From Undibacterium umbellatum (GTDB lineage: Bacteria > Pseudomonadota > Gammaproteobacteria > Burkholderiales > Burkholderiaceae_D), in contig NZ_JACOFX010000004.1 in NCBI RefSeq assembly GCF_014284125.1, positions 124,001 through 188,000 of the forward strand: DNA of 64,000 nt, written 5' to 3'. Below are positions 35,158-43,256 of this stretch, piece by piece. The position numbers and the translations under genes were made by a program. Within the stretch, counting starts at the first letter, position 1, and each line of letters opens with the position of its first letter. The notes under the pieces were generated by a model, which saw nothing but the letters and a program-made list of their open reading frames with translations, ran no database searches and was not told the DNA's origin.

Positions 35158-35850
35158 ATGGACGCGAAAACTAATATCAAATACCTTATGGATAAGTCGG
35201 GCATGAACCCGACTTCGTTGGCAACTGCCCTGGAAAAAATGTTCCCTGATGAAGTCCGGGTGCCGCAGGCGACGATCTTTCGTATCGTCGAGGGCATTAC
35301 CAAGGACCCGCGCACTTCGTCGCTGGCGCCAATTGCCAAGTTCTTTAATGTCAGCCTGTCAGATTTGCGCAGCAAGGATTTGCGCGGCTATGAATCCAGC
35401 CAGCCTGCCGCTGTAATTGATGAGAGCATCGGCATTGCCGCTATTAATTACTATTCAGCCAAAGGCTCCTGTGGTGGTGGCGCGCATAATGAAGACGCCG
35501 AGCCCAAGGGCCAGCTCATTAAAGAGGTCGGCTTTTTCAAGAAATATGGCGTCAAGGCAGAAAACCTGGCCGCCATCTATGCCGACGGCAGTTCGATGGC
35601 AGACTTTATCGTCGATGGCGATATGGTCATCATCGACCAGACCAAGACCGAACCGCAAAGCGGCAAGATCTTTGCCATCCAGCACCCTGACGGCCTGCGC
35701 ATCAAGCAATTGCGCCGCGAAATCGACGGCACCTGGGTGCTGGAAAGCCGCAACCCGGACAAGCGCACTTATCCCGATGAGCGCATCACGCCTGAGAATG
35801 TGGGCTTGCTGAAGATTATCGGACGCTTTGTATACAGGCAAGGTGGTTGA
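35158..35850 (+). CDS. Phage CI/LexA-like repressor (HTH plus S24 peptidase fold)
   Basis: 230 aa from ATG 35158. The N-terminal helix-turn-helix region includes MNPTSLATALEKMFPDEVRV and PQATIFRIVEG. The C-terminal S24 domain has the serine motif DGSSMADFIVDGDMV and the lysine strand GLRIKQL. A Cys-Gly (GSCGGG, about residue 104) precedes the S24 part and could be a self-cleavage site. It is inferred to bind the ATRCR-N4-CGYAT operators in the divergent promoters and at 37363-37401. DNA damage may therefore induce both arms. A longer open frame from 35002 crosses both promoters and is rejected. Confidence 0.88.
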   Translation: MDAKTNIKYLMDKSGMNPTSLATALEKMFPDEVRVPQATIFRIVEGITKDPRTSSLAPIAKFFNVSLSDLRSKDLRGYESSQPAAVIDESIGIAAINYYSAKGSCGGGAHNEDAEPKGQLIKEVGFFKKYGVKAENLAAIYADGSSMADFIVDGDMVIIDQTKTEPQSGKIFAIQHPDGLRIKQLRREIDGTWVLESRNPDKRTYPDERITPENVGLLKIIGRFVYRQGG

Positions 35851-35960
35851 TGCGGCTTGAAAGTGCTGTCTATATAAGTACAGCGATGGTCACCGCAGTT
35901 TCATGTTCATTTGCTATGATAGGTAATGTTGAAGCCCATGATTACTAACCAACTCAAATA

Positions 35961-36060
35961 GGGCTTACGCAAAATTGTCCCAGCAAGGCGTCGCGACGAA
36001 GACAGTACTCTAGTACGGCTAGGAGCGACAACGCAGCTGGGGCGGTTTTGCGTATGCCCC
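35961..36060. repeat. 100-bp hairpin element
   Basis: The two ends pair over about 24 bases (ACGCAAAAT...TCCCAGC at 35967-35984 with GCTGGGGCGGTTTTGCGT at 36036-36053). The interior has the palindrome GTACTCTAGTAC. It resembles short mobile hairpin elements common between genes in Burkholderiales (from memory, unchecked). It ends 7 bases before the GNAT start and so replaces its normal leader. Confidence 0.7.
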
Positions 36061-36067
36061 GACACAT

Positions 36068-36634
36068 ATGCAAACTACGCTGTCCTACGCACTCCACACC
36101 CCGCGCCTGATCGTGCGCATGATAGAAGAAAGCGATCTGCCTGACTTGTACCAGGTGTTTTCTGACGAGGCCGTCACCCGCTTTTTGCCCTATATCACCT
36201 GGACCGACACCCTCGCTGCCCATAGCTGGTACCAGCGCGTCAAGGAGATGGCGGCGCAGGCGGCGGCCATGCAATGCGTGATCGTCGATAAGGAAAGCAA
36301 CAAGGTCATCGGCGCTTGTCTGCTGTTTCGTTTTGATACCGAGTGTGAGCGTTGTGAACTGGGCTATGCCTTGGCGCAGCCCTACTGGCGCGGCGGCTAC
36401 ATGGCCGAAGCCCTGCGCGCCCTGCTGACCCATGCCTTTGGCGAGATGGCTATCAACCGCGTGGAAGCAGAAGTTGATCCGCGCAACCCCGCCTCTGCCC
36501 AGCTCTTGCGCAAACTGGGTTTTACCCAGGAGGGCTTGCTGCGCCAGCGCTGGAAATTTAAAGGTGAGATCAAGGATACCTGGATGTTTGGCCTGCTGCG
36601 CGATGAATGGCAGGCAGCGAAAGGGGCTAACTGA
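36068..36634 (+). CDS. GNAT N-acetyltransferase (RimJ/RimL type)
   Basis: 188 aa. The start LHTPRLIVRMIEESDLPDLY is the RimJ/RimL family opening. The acetyl-CoA region is represented by ELGYALAQPYWRGGYMAEAL and RNPASAQLLRKLGFTQEGLL. It would acetylate a protein N-terminus or a small amine. It is closely followed by an SRPBCC gene. The start lies just after a hairpin element and has no clear ribosome site. Confidence 0.9.
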   Translation: MQTTLSYALHTPRLIVRMIEESDLPDLYQVFSDEAVTRFLPYITWTDTLAAHSWYQRVKEMAAQAAAMQCVIVDKESNKVIGACLLFRFDTECERCELGYALAQPYWRGGYMAEALRALLTHAFGEMAINRVEAEVDPRNPASAQLLRKLGFTQEGLLRQRWKFKGEIKDTWMFGLLRDEWQAAKGAN

Positions 36635-36710
36635 TACTGGCCTCGGCCTTACTGGCATACCATCGCCAAACCGATTCAAGACTTGTCCCACCACACCAAG
36701 GAAGACACTC

Positions 36711-37133
36711 ATGACTACCTTTGCCACCTCACGCGACATCCCCGCCAGCCCAGAGCAAGTCTTCGCCGCCATCAGCGACCCGCAACGCCTGGCGCGCTGG
36801 TGGGGCCCTGCCGGTTTTACCAATAGTTTCAGCATTTGCGAATTCAAGCCCGGCGGCTACTGGTCTTTTGTCATGCACGGGCCTAACGATAAAAACTATC
36901 TCAACGAAAGCCAGTTTGCCGAGATAGAGGCACCCAGCCTGGTGGTCGTGCAGCACATTTCCGAACCCAGGTTTCGCCTGACGATTTCGCTGGCTTCGTC
37001 AGCGACGGGCACCCTGGTGTCATGGTCACAGGTTTTTGAAGATGCTGACATTGCCAGCCAGGTTGAGCATATCGTGGTGCCAGCGAATGAGCAGAATCTG
37101 GATAGGTTGACGGCGGAGGTGGTGGGTGGGTAA
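36711..37133 (+). CDS. SRPBCC/AHSA1-family protein
   Basis: 140 aa from ATG 36711 with ribosome site AAGGAAG. It has the START-like SRPBCC pattern: IPASPEQVFAAISDPQRLAR, RWWGPAGF, EFKPGGYWSFVMHGP, and a C-terminal helix with EHIVVPANEQNLDRL. Such proteins bind hydrophobic ligands; activator-of-Hsp90-like members are common next to acetyltransferase or ArsR genes. Ligand unknown. Confidence 0.9.
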   Translation: MTTFATSRDIPASPEQVFAAISDPQRLARWWGPAGFTNSFSICEFKPGGYWSFVMHGPNDKNYLNESQFAEIEAPSLVVVQHISEPRFRLTISLASSATGTLVSWSQVFEDADIASQVEHIVVPANEQNLDRLTAEVVGG

Positions 37134-37250
37134 AGACTGCTCTGTATTAATTTCGAATAAAGGCTTATATTGCATTGCAAGCTTGCATAATATATTTCTG
37201 AAAGAATCCCCATCATTCCAAGGTCATTGAAGCCCCCCCCCGGTAAGGTA

Positions 37251-37287
37251 AACCCCAAAATTAAAGATTGTCTTTTGGGGTTTTTTT
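37251..37287 (+). terminator. Intrinsic terminator after the SRPBCC gene
   Basis: AACCCCAAAA pairs with TTTTGGGGTT, followed by a run of seven T. It separates the housekeeping pair from the phage-like rightward promoter. Confidence 0.9.
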
Positions 37288-37362
37288 ACGTCCTTTATAT
37301 CCATTCCTGCACTTTCCACGTTTACATATAACCAACAATTCCATACGAAATCATACTTTTTA

Positions 37363-37376
37363 ATACAATTTCGTAT
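37363..37376. promoter_or_regulatory. CI-type operator 3
   Basis: ATACAATTTCGTAT has the same half sites as operator 1 (ATACA-N4-CGTAT). It ends at the first base of the -35 box of the rightward promoter. A weaker copy (ATACGAAATCATAC) lies at 37343-37356. Confidence 0.65.
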
Positions 37377-37404
37377 TGACAAGGATTATACGGAAGCGTA
37401 TAGT
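37376..37404 (+). promoter_or_regulatory. Rightward sigma70 promoter (PR-like)
   Basis: Perfect TTGACA, 17-base spacer, TATAGT, 35 bases before the first gene of the small-gene/ssb/toxin arm. Two CI-type operators flank and overlap it. Confidence 0.85.
37388..37401. promoter_or_regulatory. CI-type operator 4
   Basis: ATACGGAAGCGTAT is a perfect inverted repeat (ATACG-N4-CGTAT) in the spacer and -10 of the rightward promoter. It is centred 25 bases from operator 3, spacing that allows dimer-dimer contacts. Confidence 0.72.
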
Positions 37405-37439
37405 TCTATACATGGTCAGACAAACAAAGAAAGCGACAA

Positions 37440-37655
37440 ATGAGCACGCAAACTTATTTTGGATTACCCAAAACCTATTACGCCCAACCAGCCACTGCAT
37501 CGACGGCGGTACTCATCAACGGGCAAAACCTGATCGACGCCTTTGCTGAATGCAGTATGGAACAATGCAACAAAATGGCCAGCATGCTGGACCAGGGGCG
37601 GTATGAAAACTTTGGCAGGATGATGGCCAAGGTGATGCTGGACTGGCAGCAATAA
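37440..37655 (+). CDS. Small hypothetical protein, first gene of the rightward arm
   Basis: 71 aa, MSTQTYFGLPKTYYAQPATA..., with a helical second half (LIDAFAECSMEQCNKMASML). Soluble, with no motif known to me. It is the first gene after the operator-controlled promoter, in the place of phage Cro or early regulators, but it shows no helix-turn-helix. Confidence 0.6.
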   Translation: MSTQTYFGLPKTYYAQPATASTAVLINGQNLIDAFAECSMEQCNKMASMLDQGRYENFGRMMAKVMLDWQQ

Positions 37656-38000
37656 GTCTTGAACTGAAATTTGTGCGCTGAAATCTGAACACTGAATTTT
37701 CAACACAGCATTGTCAGCATTTATTCAACATTGAAACGCGCTGCAACTAATCGCATCGCACACGCAAAAGTAGACGCTGGTGAAATTGGGTCGCGGCTAA
37801 TTTCACGTTCGCCGGAGTAGCGTCCGGCACCTTGTCTGCGCTGGCCTTGCACCTTCTGCTGCCGCGCTCACACGCGGCGGGCAAGGCCAGCGCATCACAT
37901 TGTCATCCGTTTTTTCCAGCACCCAGCCAGCCGCAATGGCCAGCTATAGCAGCACCGCAGCGACAACAGCGTTGCACACCAAAGCATCACCCCATCTGAG

Positions 38001-38279
38001 TAGAACTCATTTCATAAATAGGGTGAGATGCGTTTGCCTCATAACGTGGGCTGGCAAGGCGGACGAGGCAGTCAATAGCGGTGCTATTGATAACGAGTCG
38101 AATTGTCAGCACCTGCAGTCCAGCACGCGTTATGAGGCAAACCCTTCGGGAACTAACGATTTGGGCGCATTGCAGCGTTGCGCCCTTTGCTAAGGCAGGA
38201 GCCTTAGCTGCAGGTCACGCCTTGCACTGCATCCCAAATCGTCTTGTTCGCACTCACCCTATTTATGAAATGAGTTCTA
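38001..38279. mobile_element. 279-bp MITE-like element with 27-bp perfect terminal inverted repeats
   Basis: Left end TAGAACTCATTTCATAAATA (38001-38020, continuing to 38027) is exactly the reverse complement of 38253-38279. Nested inverted repeats occur inside (GTTTGCCTCATAACG / CGTTATGAGGCAAAC; GATTTGGG / CCCAAATC). No transposase is encoded, and no clear target duplication is visible. It lies between the first gene of the rightward arm and the next. The surrounding 37656-38350 contains no supported gene. Confidence 0.85.
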
Positions 38280-38350
38280 GATTGATTAACACGAGAACGA
38301 GTGCGTTTTTTCGCTGTGTATGCGCTCGCCTGAATTTTGTGAGGACTAGC

Positions 38351-38626
38351 ATGAAAACATCCCTGACAGACTGGCTGATCACTGCACTGGCGTATATCGT
38401 CATCTGTGCCGTGCTGAGCATGATGAGCAATGAAGAAGACCATCCGGGCAATGCAGATCAGCCTGAACAACAGGCGGCACCTGCCAGCCAGGCGGCCACA
38501 TTACACGCCTCGGTGAGCGCGCAGCTGGCCCAGACAAGCAACAAACCACAAGCTGAGAACAAGGCACTGCGCCAACTGGCGCAAGAAGCAGAACGCATGA
38601 CCGGCTTTGGCGCGAGTGTGCAATGA
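38351..38626 (+). CDS. Small single-pass membrane protein of the phage-like arm
   Basis: 91 aa from ATG 38351. A transmembrane helix at about 7-26 (WLITALAYIVICAVLSMM) is followed by an Ala/Gln-rich tail. It overlaps the next gene by four bases (ATGA). No family is recognised. A longer upstream frame would run through the MITE and is not used. Confidence 0.6.
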   Translation: MKTSLTDWLITALAYIVICAVLSMMSNEEDHPGNADQPEQQAAPASQAATLHASVSAQLAQTSNKPQAENKALRQLAQEAERMTGFGASVQ

Positions 38627-38937
38627 AACATAGCCGCCAGTTACGTGCCGTGGGCAATGCCCTCTTCGATGCGCGCAGCAGCCAGTGCATGGCGATTGCC
38701 TACGGCTGGCAGGCCGAAGCGCATTACGATGCCAGCGGCAATATCTGCAACCCGGATGCCCTGCAACCATCTGACGAAGCCATCGCCAATGCCCGCGTGT
38801 GGGCCATGGCACCAGAGCTGCTCGACAGGGCACAAGCCCTGGCCGCCAGGCTGCGGCAGGATAGTCAGTGGTTTGCCGCGCCGGAAGCACAAGCCCTGCG
38901 TCAACTTTGCCAATCATTAGAGAAAGCCACAACATGA
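38623..38937 (+). CDS. Hypothetical phage-type protein
   Basis: 104 aa, starting MKHSRQLRAVGNALFDARSS, with WAMAPELLDRAQALAARLRQ near residues 60-80. Small proteins with a segment like this (MAPELLxALQxL) are common in phage early operons, usually of unknown role. It is translationally coupled at both ends by ATGA overlaps. Confidence 0.7.
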   Translation: MKHSRQLRAVGNALFDARSSQCMAIAYGWQAEAHYDASGNICNPDALQPSDEAIANARVWAMAPELLDRAQALAARLRQDSQWFAAPEAQALRQLCQSLEKATT

Positions 38938-39062
38938 ACGATACACACGCCCTCATCAATCACCTGCACATGCGCCTGCGCATCATGTGTGCTGTCTACC
39001 GCATGATCAGAAACCTGGGCTATAGCCGTCTGGCGGCATGCAAAACGGCACTGCAACACTGA
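38934..39062 (+). CDS. Very small basic protein coupled to its neighbours
   Basis: 42 aa, [20 protein letters not shown]... The start overlaps the previous stop (ATGA), and ssb begins 31 bases after the stop. Positive charge suggests nucleic-acid or protein contact, but nothing is known. Confidence 0.5.
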   Translation: MNDTHALINHLHMRLRIMCAVYRMIRNLGYSRLAACKTALQH

Positions 39063-39093
39063 ACGATTTTTTTACTGCAAGGCGACAACATCA

Positions 39094-39528
39094 ATGGCAA
39101 CTGTCAATAAAGTTATCCTCGTCGGCAACCTGGGCCGCGACCCGGAAACCCGCTATGCCCCCAATGGCGAAGCCGTCAGCAATATCACCATCGCCACCAC
39201 CGACAACTGGAAAGACAGAACCAGCGGTGAGCGCAAGGAACGCATAGAGTGGCACCGCGTCAGCTTCTTTGGCCGTCTGGCAGAAGTGGTGGGCATGCAC
39301 CTCAGGAAAGGTGCCAGCGTCTACATCGAAGGCAGCCTGCGCACCCGCAAGTACCAGGACAAGGATGGTCAGGACAAATTCATCACAGAAGTGCGTGGCG
39401 ACACCATGCAGATGTTAAGCAAACCTGGCACGCCAGCAGGTAGTGCCGATGGCCTGCCAGCAAGAACACCACAGCCAGCCAGAACGCCTGAAACCTGGGA
39501 CAACATGGATGATGACTTGCCGTTTTGA
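39094..39528 (+). CDS. ssb: Single-stranded DNA-binding protein
   Basis: 144 aa. The OB-fold is clear ([60 protein letters not shown]), and the acidic C-terminal tip ends DDDLPF, the SSB protein-interaction peptide. It is shorter than typical chromosomal SSB (~170 aa), as for phage or plasmid copies. Its place in this operon suggests service to the phage-like replication genes in the other arm. Confidence 0.95.
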   Translation: MATVNKVILVGNLGRDPETRYAPNGEAVSNITIATTDNWKDRTSGERKERIEWHRVSFFGRLAEVVGMHLRKGASVYIEGSLRTRKYQDKDGQDKFITEVRGDTMQMLSKPGTPAGSADGLPARTPQPARTPETWDNMDDDLPF

Positions 39529-39613
39529 ATGCCAGAAAACACAGGATATTTAAAAAAATGTAGTCCTCTCCCCTGCCAGGGGAAGCAATTAACAACCGCC
39601 GAAAGGAAACAAC

Positions 39614-39955
39614 ATGAGAAACGACATCGCCGTACGCTATGCCCAGGTGGCGCAAATCCTGAGTGACAAATTCCTGTTCATTGAAGACATCATGCGCGAG
39701 CTGCGTACCTCGGAGAATTATGCGCGCAAACTGATTAGTGACCTGTGCTTCTCAGGCCATGTCGTACAACGCGCCACGCCCACGCCCCGTGGCCGCAGCA
39801 AACTGCAATTTGGCTGGCACAGCGGCAAACCCGCTCCCACCATGTACACCCGCCAGATCAAACCCGACACAGACAAAATCCGTCGCACTGATCCGCTCAT
39901 GATAGCCCTGTATGGTGAAGCAGGATGCAGGCAGGCCGGCAGGGCAGCAGCATGA
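39614..39955 (+). CDS. Small helix-turn-helix protein
   Basis: 113 aa with ribosome site AAAGGAAAC. The segment FIEDIMRELRTSENYARKLI reads as a winged-helix recognition region, followed by HVVQRATPTPRGRSKLQFGW. The C-terminus is basic. It may act as a small DNA-binding regulator. It overlaps the next gene by four bases. Confidence 0.65.
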   Translation: MRNDIAVRYAQVAQILSDKFLFIEDIMRELRTSENYARKLISDLCFSGHVVQRATPTPRGRSKLQFGWHSGKPAPTMYTRQIKPDTDKIRRTDPLMIALYGEAGCRQAGRAAA

Positions 39956-40329
39956 CTGAGCAAACCTGTGGCCCCTTGCGCGTATCGTGCCAGCTCTTGC
40001 CCTGGAGCCGCAACATCGACCTGCGCCTGGCACGCCGCCACGCAGGCAAGCTGCACACCGCACTGCCCCTGCACTTTGCTGAAGTACCAGAAGGCCAGCC
40101 CGGCGCACCTGCACTGACGATGCCATATGAAGATGCCCAGCAACTCATGGATGAACTCTGGCACTGCGGCTTGCGCCCCACTGGCAATGCAGGCATATCA
40201 GGGAGTGCCAGCAATACCAGCAGCAGTACCGGCAACATCAGCAGCAGCGCCGCGCTGGCCGCCACAGAACGCCATTTAAAAGACATGCGCGACATGGCAT
40301 TTTGCCTGCTTGGTGCATACAAGGTCTAA
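39952..40329 (+). CDS. Hypothetical phage-type protein
   Basis: 125 aa from the ATG at 39952 (ATGA overlap). It has an N-terminal PWSRNIDLRLARRHAGKLHT region, a Ser/Gly/Asn linker (about 80-98) and a C-terminal helix ATERHLKDMRDMAFCLLGAY. The final helix is one I associate with small proteins of phage early operons. Function unknown. Confidence 0.65.
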   Translation: MTEQTCGPLRVSCQLLPWSRNIDLRLARRHAGKLHTALPLHFAEVPEGQPGAPALTMPYEDAQQLMDELWHCGLRPTGNAGISGSASNTSSSTGNISSSAALAATERHLKDMRDMAFCLLGAYKV

Positions 40330-40363
40330 GACCAAAATACCATCGCTACAAGACAGGAGCATC

Positions 40364-42202
40364 ATGGCAATCAAACGCATCATAGGCCAGGACGGCCTGC
40401 CCTACCTCATCAACTCGCCAGATGAGACAGGCGACGAACAATACGCTGACTGGTCTGCCCCCGGCTTGCTACCCGCGAGCTATTCAGGCCAGCCTGACGC
40501 CCAAGACCACATCCGGATGATGCCCTTCTCGGACATCCACAATTACGAAGACGAACAACTGCCTGCGCGCCTGTACGCCAGACTGCCAGCGCAGAATTCC
40601 AGCCTCCTGCCACTCGATACGGCCAGCAGCAGCGACTATATGCCCAGCCCGGTGCCGGTCAAAGGTTTGTTATTGCGTGCCATGGCGGCCAATGATGAAT
40701 CAGGCGCGAGTGTGCCTGCTGCGCAGACGGACGACCTGGATAGATGGTCGTACAATCCCATGCATGAGCGTGAGGAAGACGCATCAGAGGATCAAGCTGT
40801 AATGCGCGGGAAAATGGGGCTGTTGAACAGGTTTTCTTATCCGGATTCAAGGGACCGAGATTCAAATGTAAATGACTCTAATGAGCCGCAAGATGACTCT
40901 CCGGAGAATCATAAGTCACGCTATCAAAATAATTTCATGAATATCTATTTTAAAAATGATCAGCTAGCCAATGGCGATGGAAAAACCAGATTATTTAAAG
41001 ATGAATCATGGCAACAAGCGACGTATCGCCCATCCATCAATATGAAACATGCTATTACATCTGATATTGATGCTTGGTCCAACCAGGCTATGGGTTTTGG
41101 CGAAAGCCCAAACTCACCAACTAGTGCGATACGACTCGTTACTGCCTCGCAAGCGGATAATATTTCTTCCATAATTGGTAAGAGTGATCCACGAGAAATT
41201 GGTAACTTCATGCAAGCCAATACCCTTGACAGCAGTCGAATTCTGGCAGGGAAAACCTACATGATCCCTCAGAATAGCCGCATAAATGGGGATACGCATA
41301 AGATCGGCCAAAGAGCATTGGATATAGATAATATCCGTCGACTTTCCTCCGACCGTCCAAACATATCTCAGCAAGATTTATCAACTTCTGAAATCGCGTA
41401 TCTAAGTAAGATGCTTAATCAAGATATCCTGGGAAACAGAAATTTAATTCCAAAGGACGCACCGTTGATGCGTACTGGCGGGTTACAAACGTCACCTTTT
41501 GGAGGCACTCCTCATTATGGTGCTATTGATGTTCGCGGCGGAGACGAAAGCTTACGATCCATCCAAAGAGTTCCAAAAGAGATTCCTACAAACCATTTAC
41601 AACCTGGTGAAACTATCCAGGGCAATGTGTTCTTTGGTGGAGCGGGAATGGATGGCCCCTATATCCAGGATATGGTCCGTGCGTTTGACCAGCACGGAAT
41701 AAAATTAACGCCAGCAAACAGGGATACCTGGTCGTATGGAACCTTAATAGATGCAGGGCCTGGCGTGCAAGCGTATCGATATGGTCGACACCCATTTCCT
41801 ACTCCGCTTGAGAAATTCGATCAAAGTGGAAGCCAGTTCAACCTCATTGGCTACTCCTATGGCTCAGAAGTGGCAACACAAGTCGCCGTAAACTACGCCA
41901 GAGCAGGTACAAAAGTAGACAATCTTGTTTTGATCGGATCTCCCATCAGCGATGATTTCCTAAAAACTGTCAAGAACACAAAGAACATTAACAATGTTAT
42001 CGTATTAGATCTTGAAAAACAGGGCGATCCAATCAAGGCAGGTATACCACTCACATCCTTGGTTGCGGGAGCACCTACCTTAATCAAACAGATGTTGGCA
42101 GGTACTGGGGAAGGTCATTTTTATTATGCCCCGGACTCAGATGCAGGTAAGGAAAGAAGAAATGCCCTGGCAGAATATCTATACAAGCAAGGAGTTCGAT
42201 AA
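40364..42202 (+). CDS. Polymorphic toxin T4, lipase-like C-terminus
   Basis: 612 aa from ATG 40364 (ribosome site AGGAGC). The N-terminus has the same spaced motif as toxins T1-T3 (I6-x-G-x-D-G-L-x-Y-x-I16-x3-D-E). A LysM-like stretch lies at about 257-302 (ending AGKTYMIP). Residues 415-600 form an alpha/beta-hydrolase fold with nucleophile elbow G496-Y-S498-Y-G500 and candidate His585 (EGHFYY) and Asp555. A phospholipase or esterase effector is inferred. It is followed without a gap by a membrane protein gene. No signal peptide. Confidence 0.8.
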   Translation: MAIKRIIGQDGLPYLINSPDETGDEQYADWSAPGLLPASYSGQPDAQDHIRMMPFSDIHNYEDEQLPARLYARLPAQNSSLLPLDTASSSDYMPSPVPVKGLLLRAMAANDESGASVPAAQTDDLDRWSYNPMHEREEDASEDQAVMRGKMGLLNRFSYPDSRDRDSNVNDSNEPQDDSPENHKSRYQNNFMNIYFKNDQLANGDGKTRLFKDESWQQATYRPSINMKHAITSDIDAWSNQAMGFGESPNSPTSAIRLVTASQADNISSIIGKSDPREIGNFMQANTLDSSRILAGKTYMIPQNSRINGDTHKIGQRALDIDNIRRLSSDRPNISQQDLSTSEIAYLSKMLNQDILGNRNLIPKDAPLMRTGGLQTSPFGGTPHYGAIDVRGGDESLRSIQRVPKEIPTNHLQPGETIQGNVFFGGAGMDGPYIQDMVRAFDQHGIKLTPANRDTWSYGTLIDAGPGVQAYRYGRHPFPTPLEKFDQSGSQFNLIGYSYGSEVATQVAVNYARAGTKVDNLVLIGSPISDDFLKTVKNTKNINNVIVLDLEKQGDPIKAGIPLTSLVAGAPTLIKQMLAGTGEGHFYYAPDSDAGKERRNALAEYLYKQGVR

Positions 42203-42498
42203 TGGCCGTTTGGCAGCAACGAATAAGCATGGTTTTATATTTTTTTTCTTTGAGCATTAACTCTTTTGGAACAGTCTGGCTCGTCTATTATCATTGGAAT
42301 GTTTGGATGAAAGGTAAATTCTTTTTAAGCTCTTTTAGTGGAATCATTGTGGCTGAATATGTCACTGTGAGCCTTGCATTATGGATCGCTGGAAGGTATC
42401 TTTATAAGACAAAGATATTGGATCGTCTTGTTTATGGATTGACAGCCATTCCCTTCTTGATGCTTATTTTCATTCCTGCAAAATTCTATATTGACTAA
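42202..42498 (+). CDS. Membrane candidate immunity protein for T4
   Basis: 98 aa with three hydrophobic helices (about 8-30, 40-60, 72-94). The start overlaps the toxin stop (TAATG), so the two are co-translated, as for toxin-immunity pairs. A membrane location fits protection from a lipase-type effector. No family is recognised. Confidence 0.7.
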   Translation: MAVWQQRISMVLYFFSLSINSFGTVWLVYYHWNVWMKGKFFLSSFSGIIVAEYVTVSLALWIAGRYLYKTKILDRLVYGLTAIPFLMLIFIPAKFYID

Positions 42499-42681
42499 AC
42501 ACCCATGACAATCGAAGTGAAAACGACGTCAAAATATTAATTCACATTTCTGGTCGCGGTTAGTCACAGCAAGCAGGAAGCAGGAAGCAGGAAGCGTTTT
42601 AACGCACCAACTGTAAAGGTAACCCGAGGATGGTAACAATACGGAAATAGGCCAAAACCTGGCCGCCCTTAAAAGTAAGAC

Positions 42682-43077
42682 ATGAATTCCATCTTGAAAA
42701 AAGTAGCGAGCATACTTTCCTTGATATTCCTTGCCGTGCTTCCGCTGCTTGCCTTTACTTACTTCCTGTTCCATGAGCCGGGAGAAAAGGTGCGCGAAAT
42801 CTATTCGTATGAAGATCAGAAAAAGAGGGGTGGCCACCATGTCACCATCTCAACTGATGGAACACATAAACATCAATTTACTGATGAGGAAGACCGCTAC
42901 GTCTTGAATGTTTTCTTTTATAAGCGATTTATCAGCGTAGACATTTCTCTTTTCAACCGGGATGAGGATATCATCTCTTACCTGAAAAAATGCAAGGTCA
43001 TTGAAACAGATGAAGGTCTTACTTTTTTGCAGCCTAGCGGTTATTCAACATTCATTCCCAGGTCCGAGCTGCCTTGA
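42682..43077 (+). CDS. Membrane-anchored candidate second immunity protein
   Basis: 131 aa: an N-terminal helix (ILKKVASILSLIFLAVLPLL) followed by a ~100-residue exported domain with KRGGHHVTISTDGTHKHQFT. It is the second gene after toxin T4, in the same orientation. A periplasmic immunity role is inferred from position only. Confidence 0.55.
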   Translation: MNSILKKVASILSLIFLAVLPLLAFTYFLFHEPGEKVREIYSYEDQKKRGGHHVTISTDGTHKHQFTDEEDRYVLNVFFYKRFISVDISLFNRDEDIISYLKKCKVIETDEGLTFLQPSGYSTFIPRSELP

Positions 43078-43256
43078 AATGAATAGCTGCATGCAGGCAT
43101 GATTAATGCACCGCATTCGTAGATTCTGCACACATATCAAGTCAACAGCGATTAGGGTAAGCGTTGCAATGCACCAACTATGCGGCAAAAACGAGGGCGC
43201 TGGCAATGCGAAAGCGGTGCGTCAAAACGCACCCTGCTCGCATCTCAGTCTGGTCC

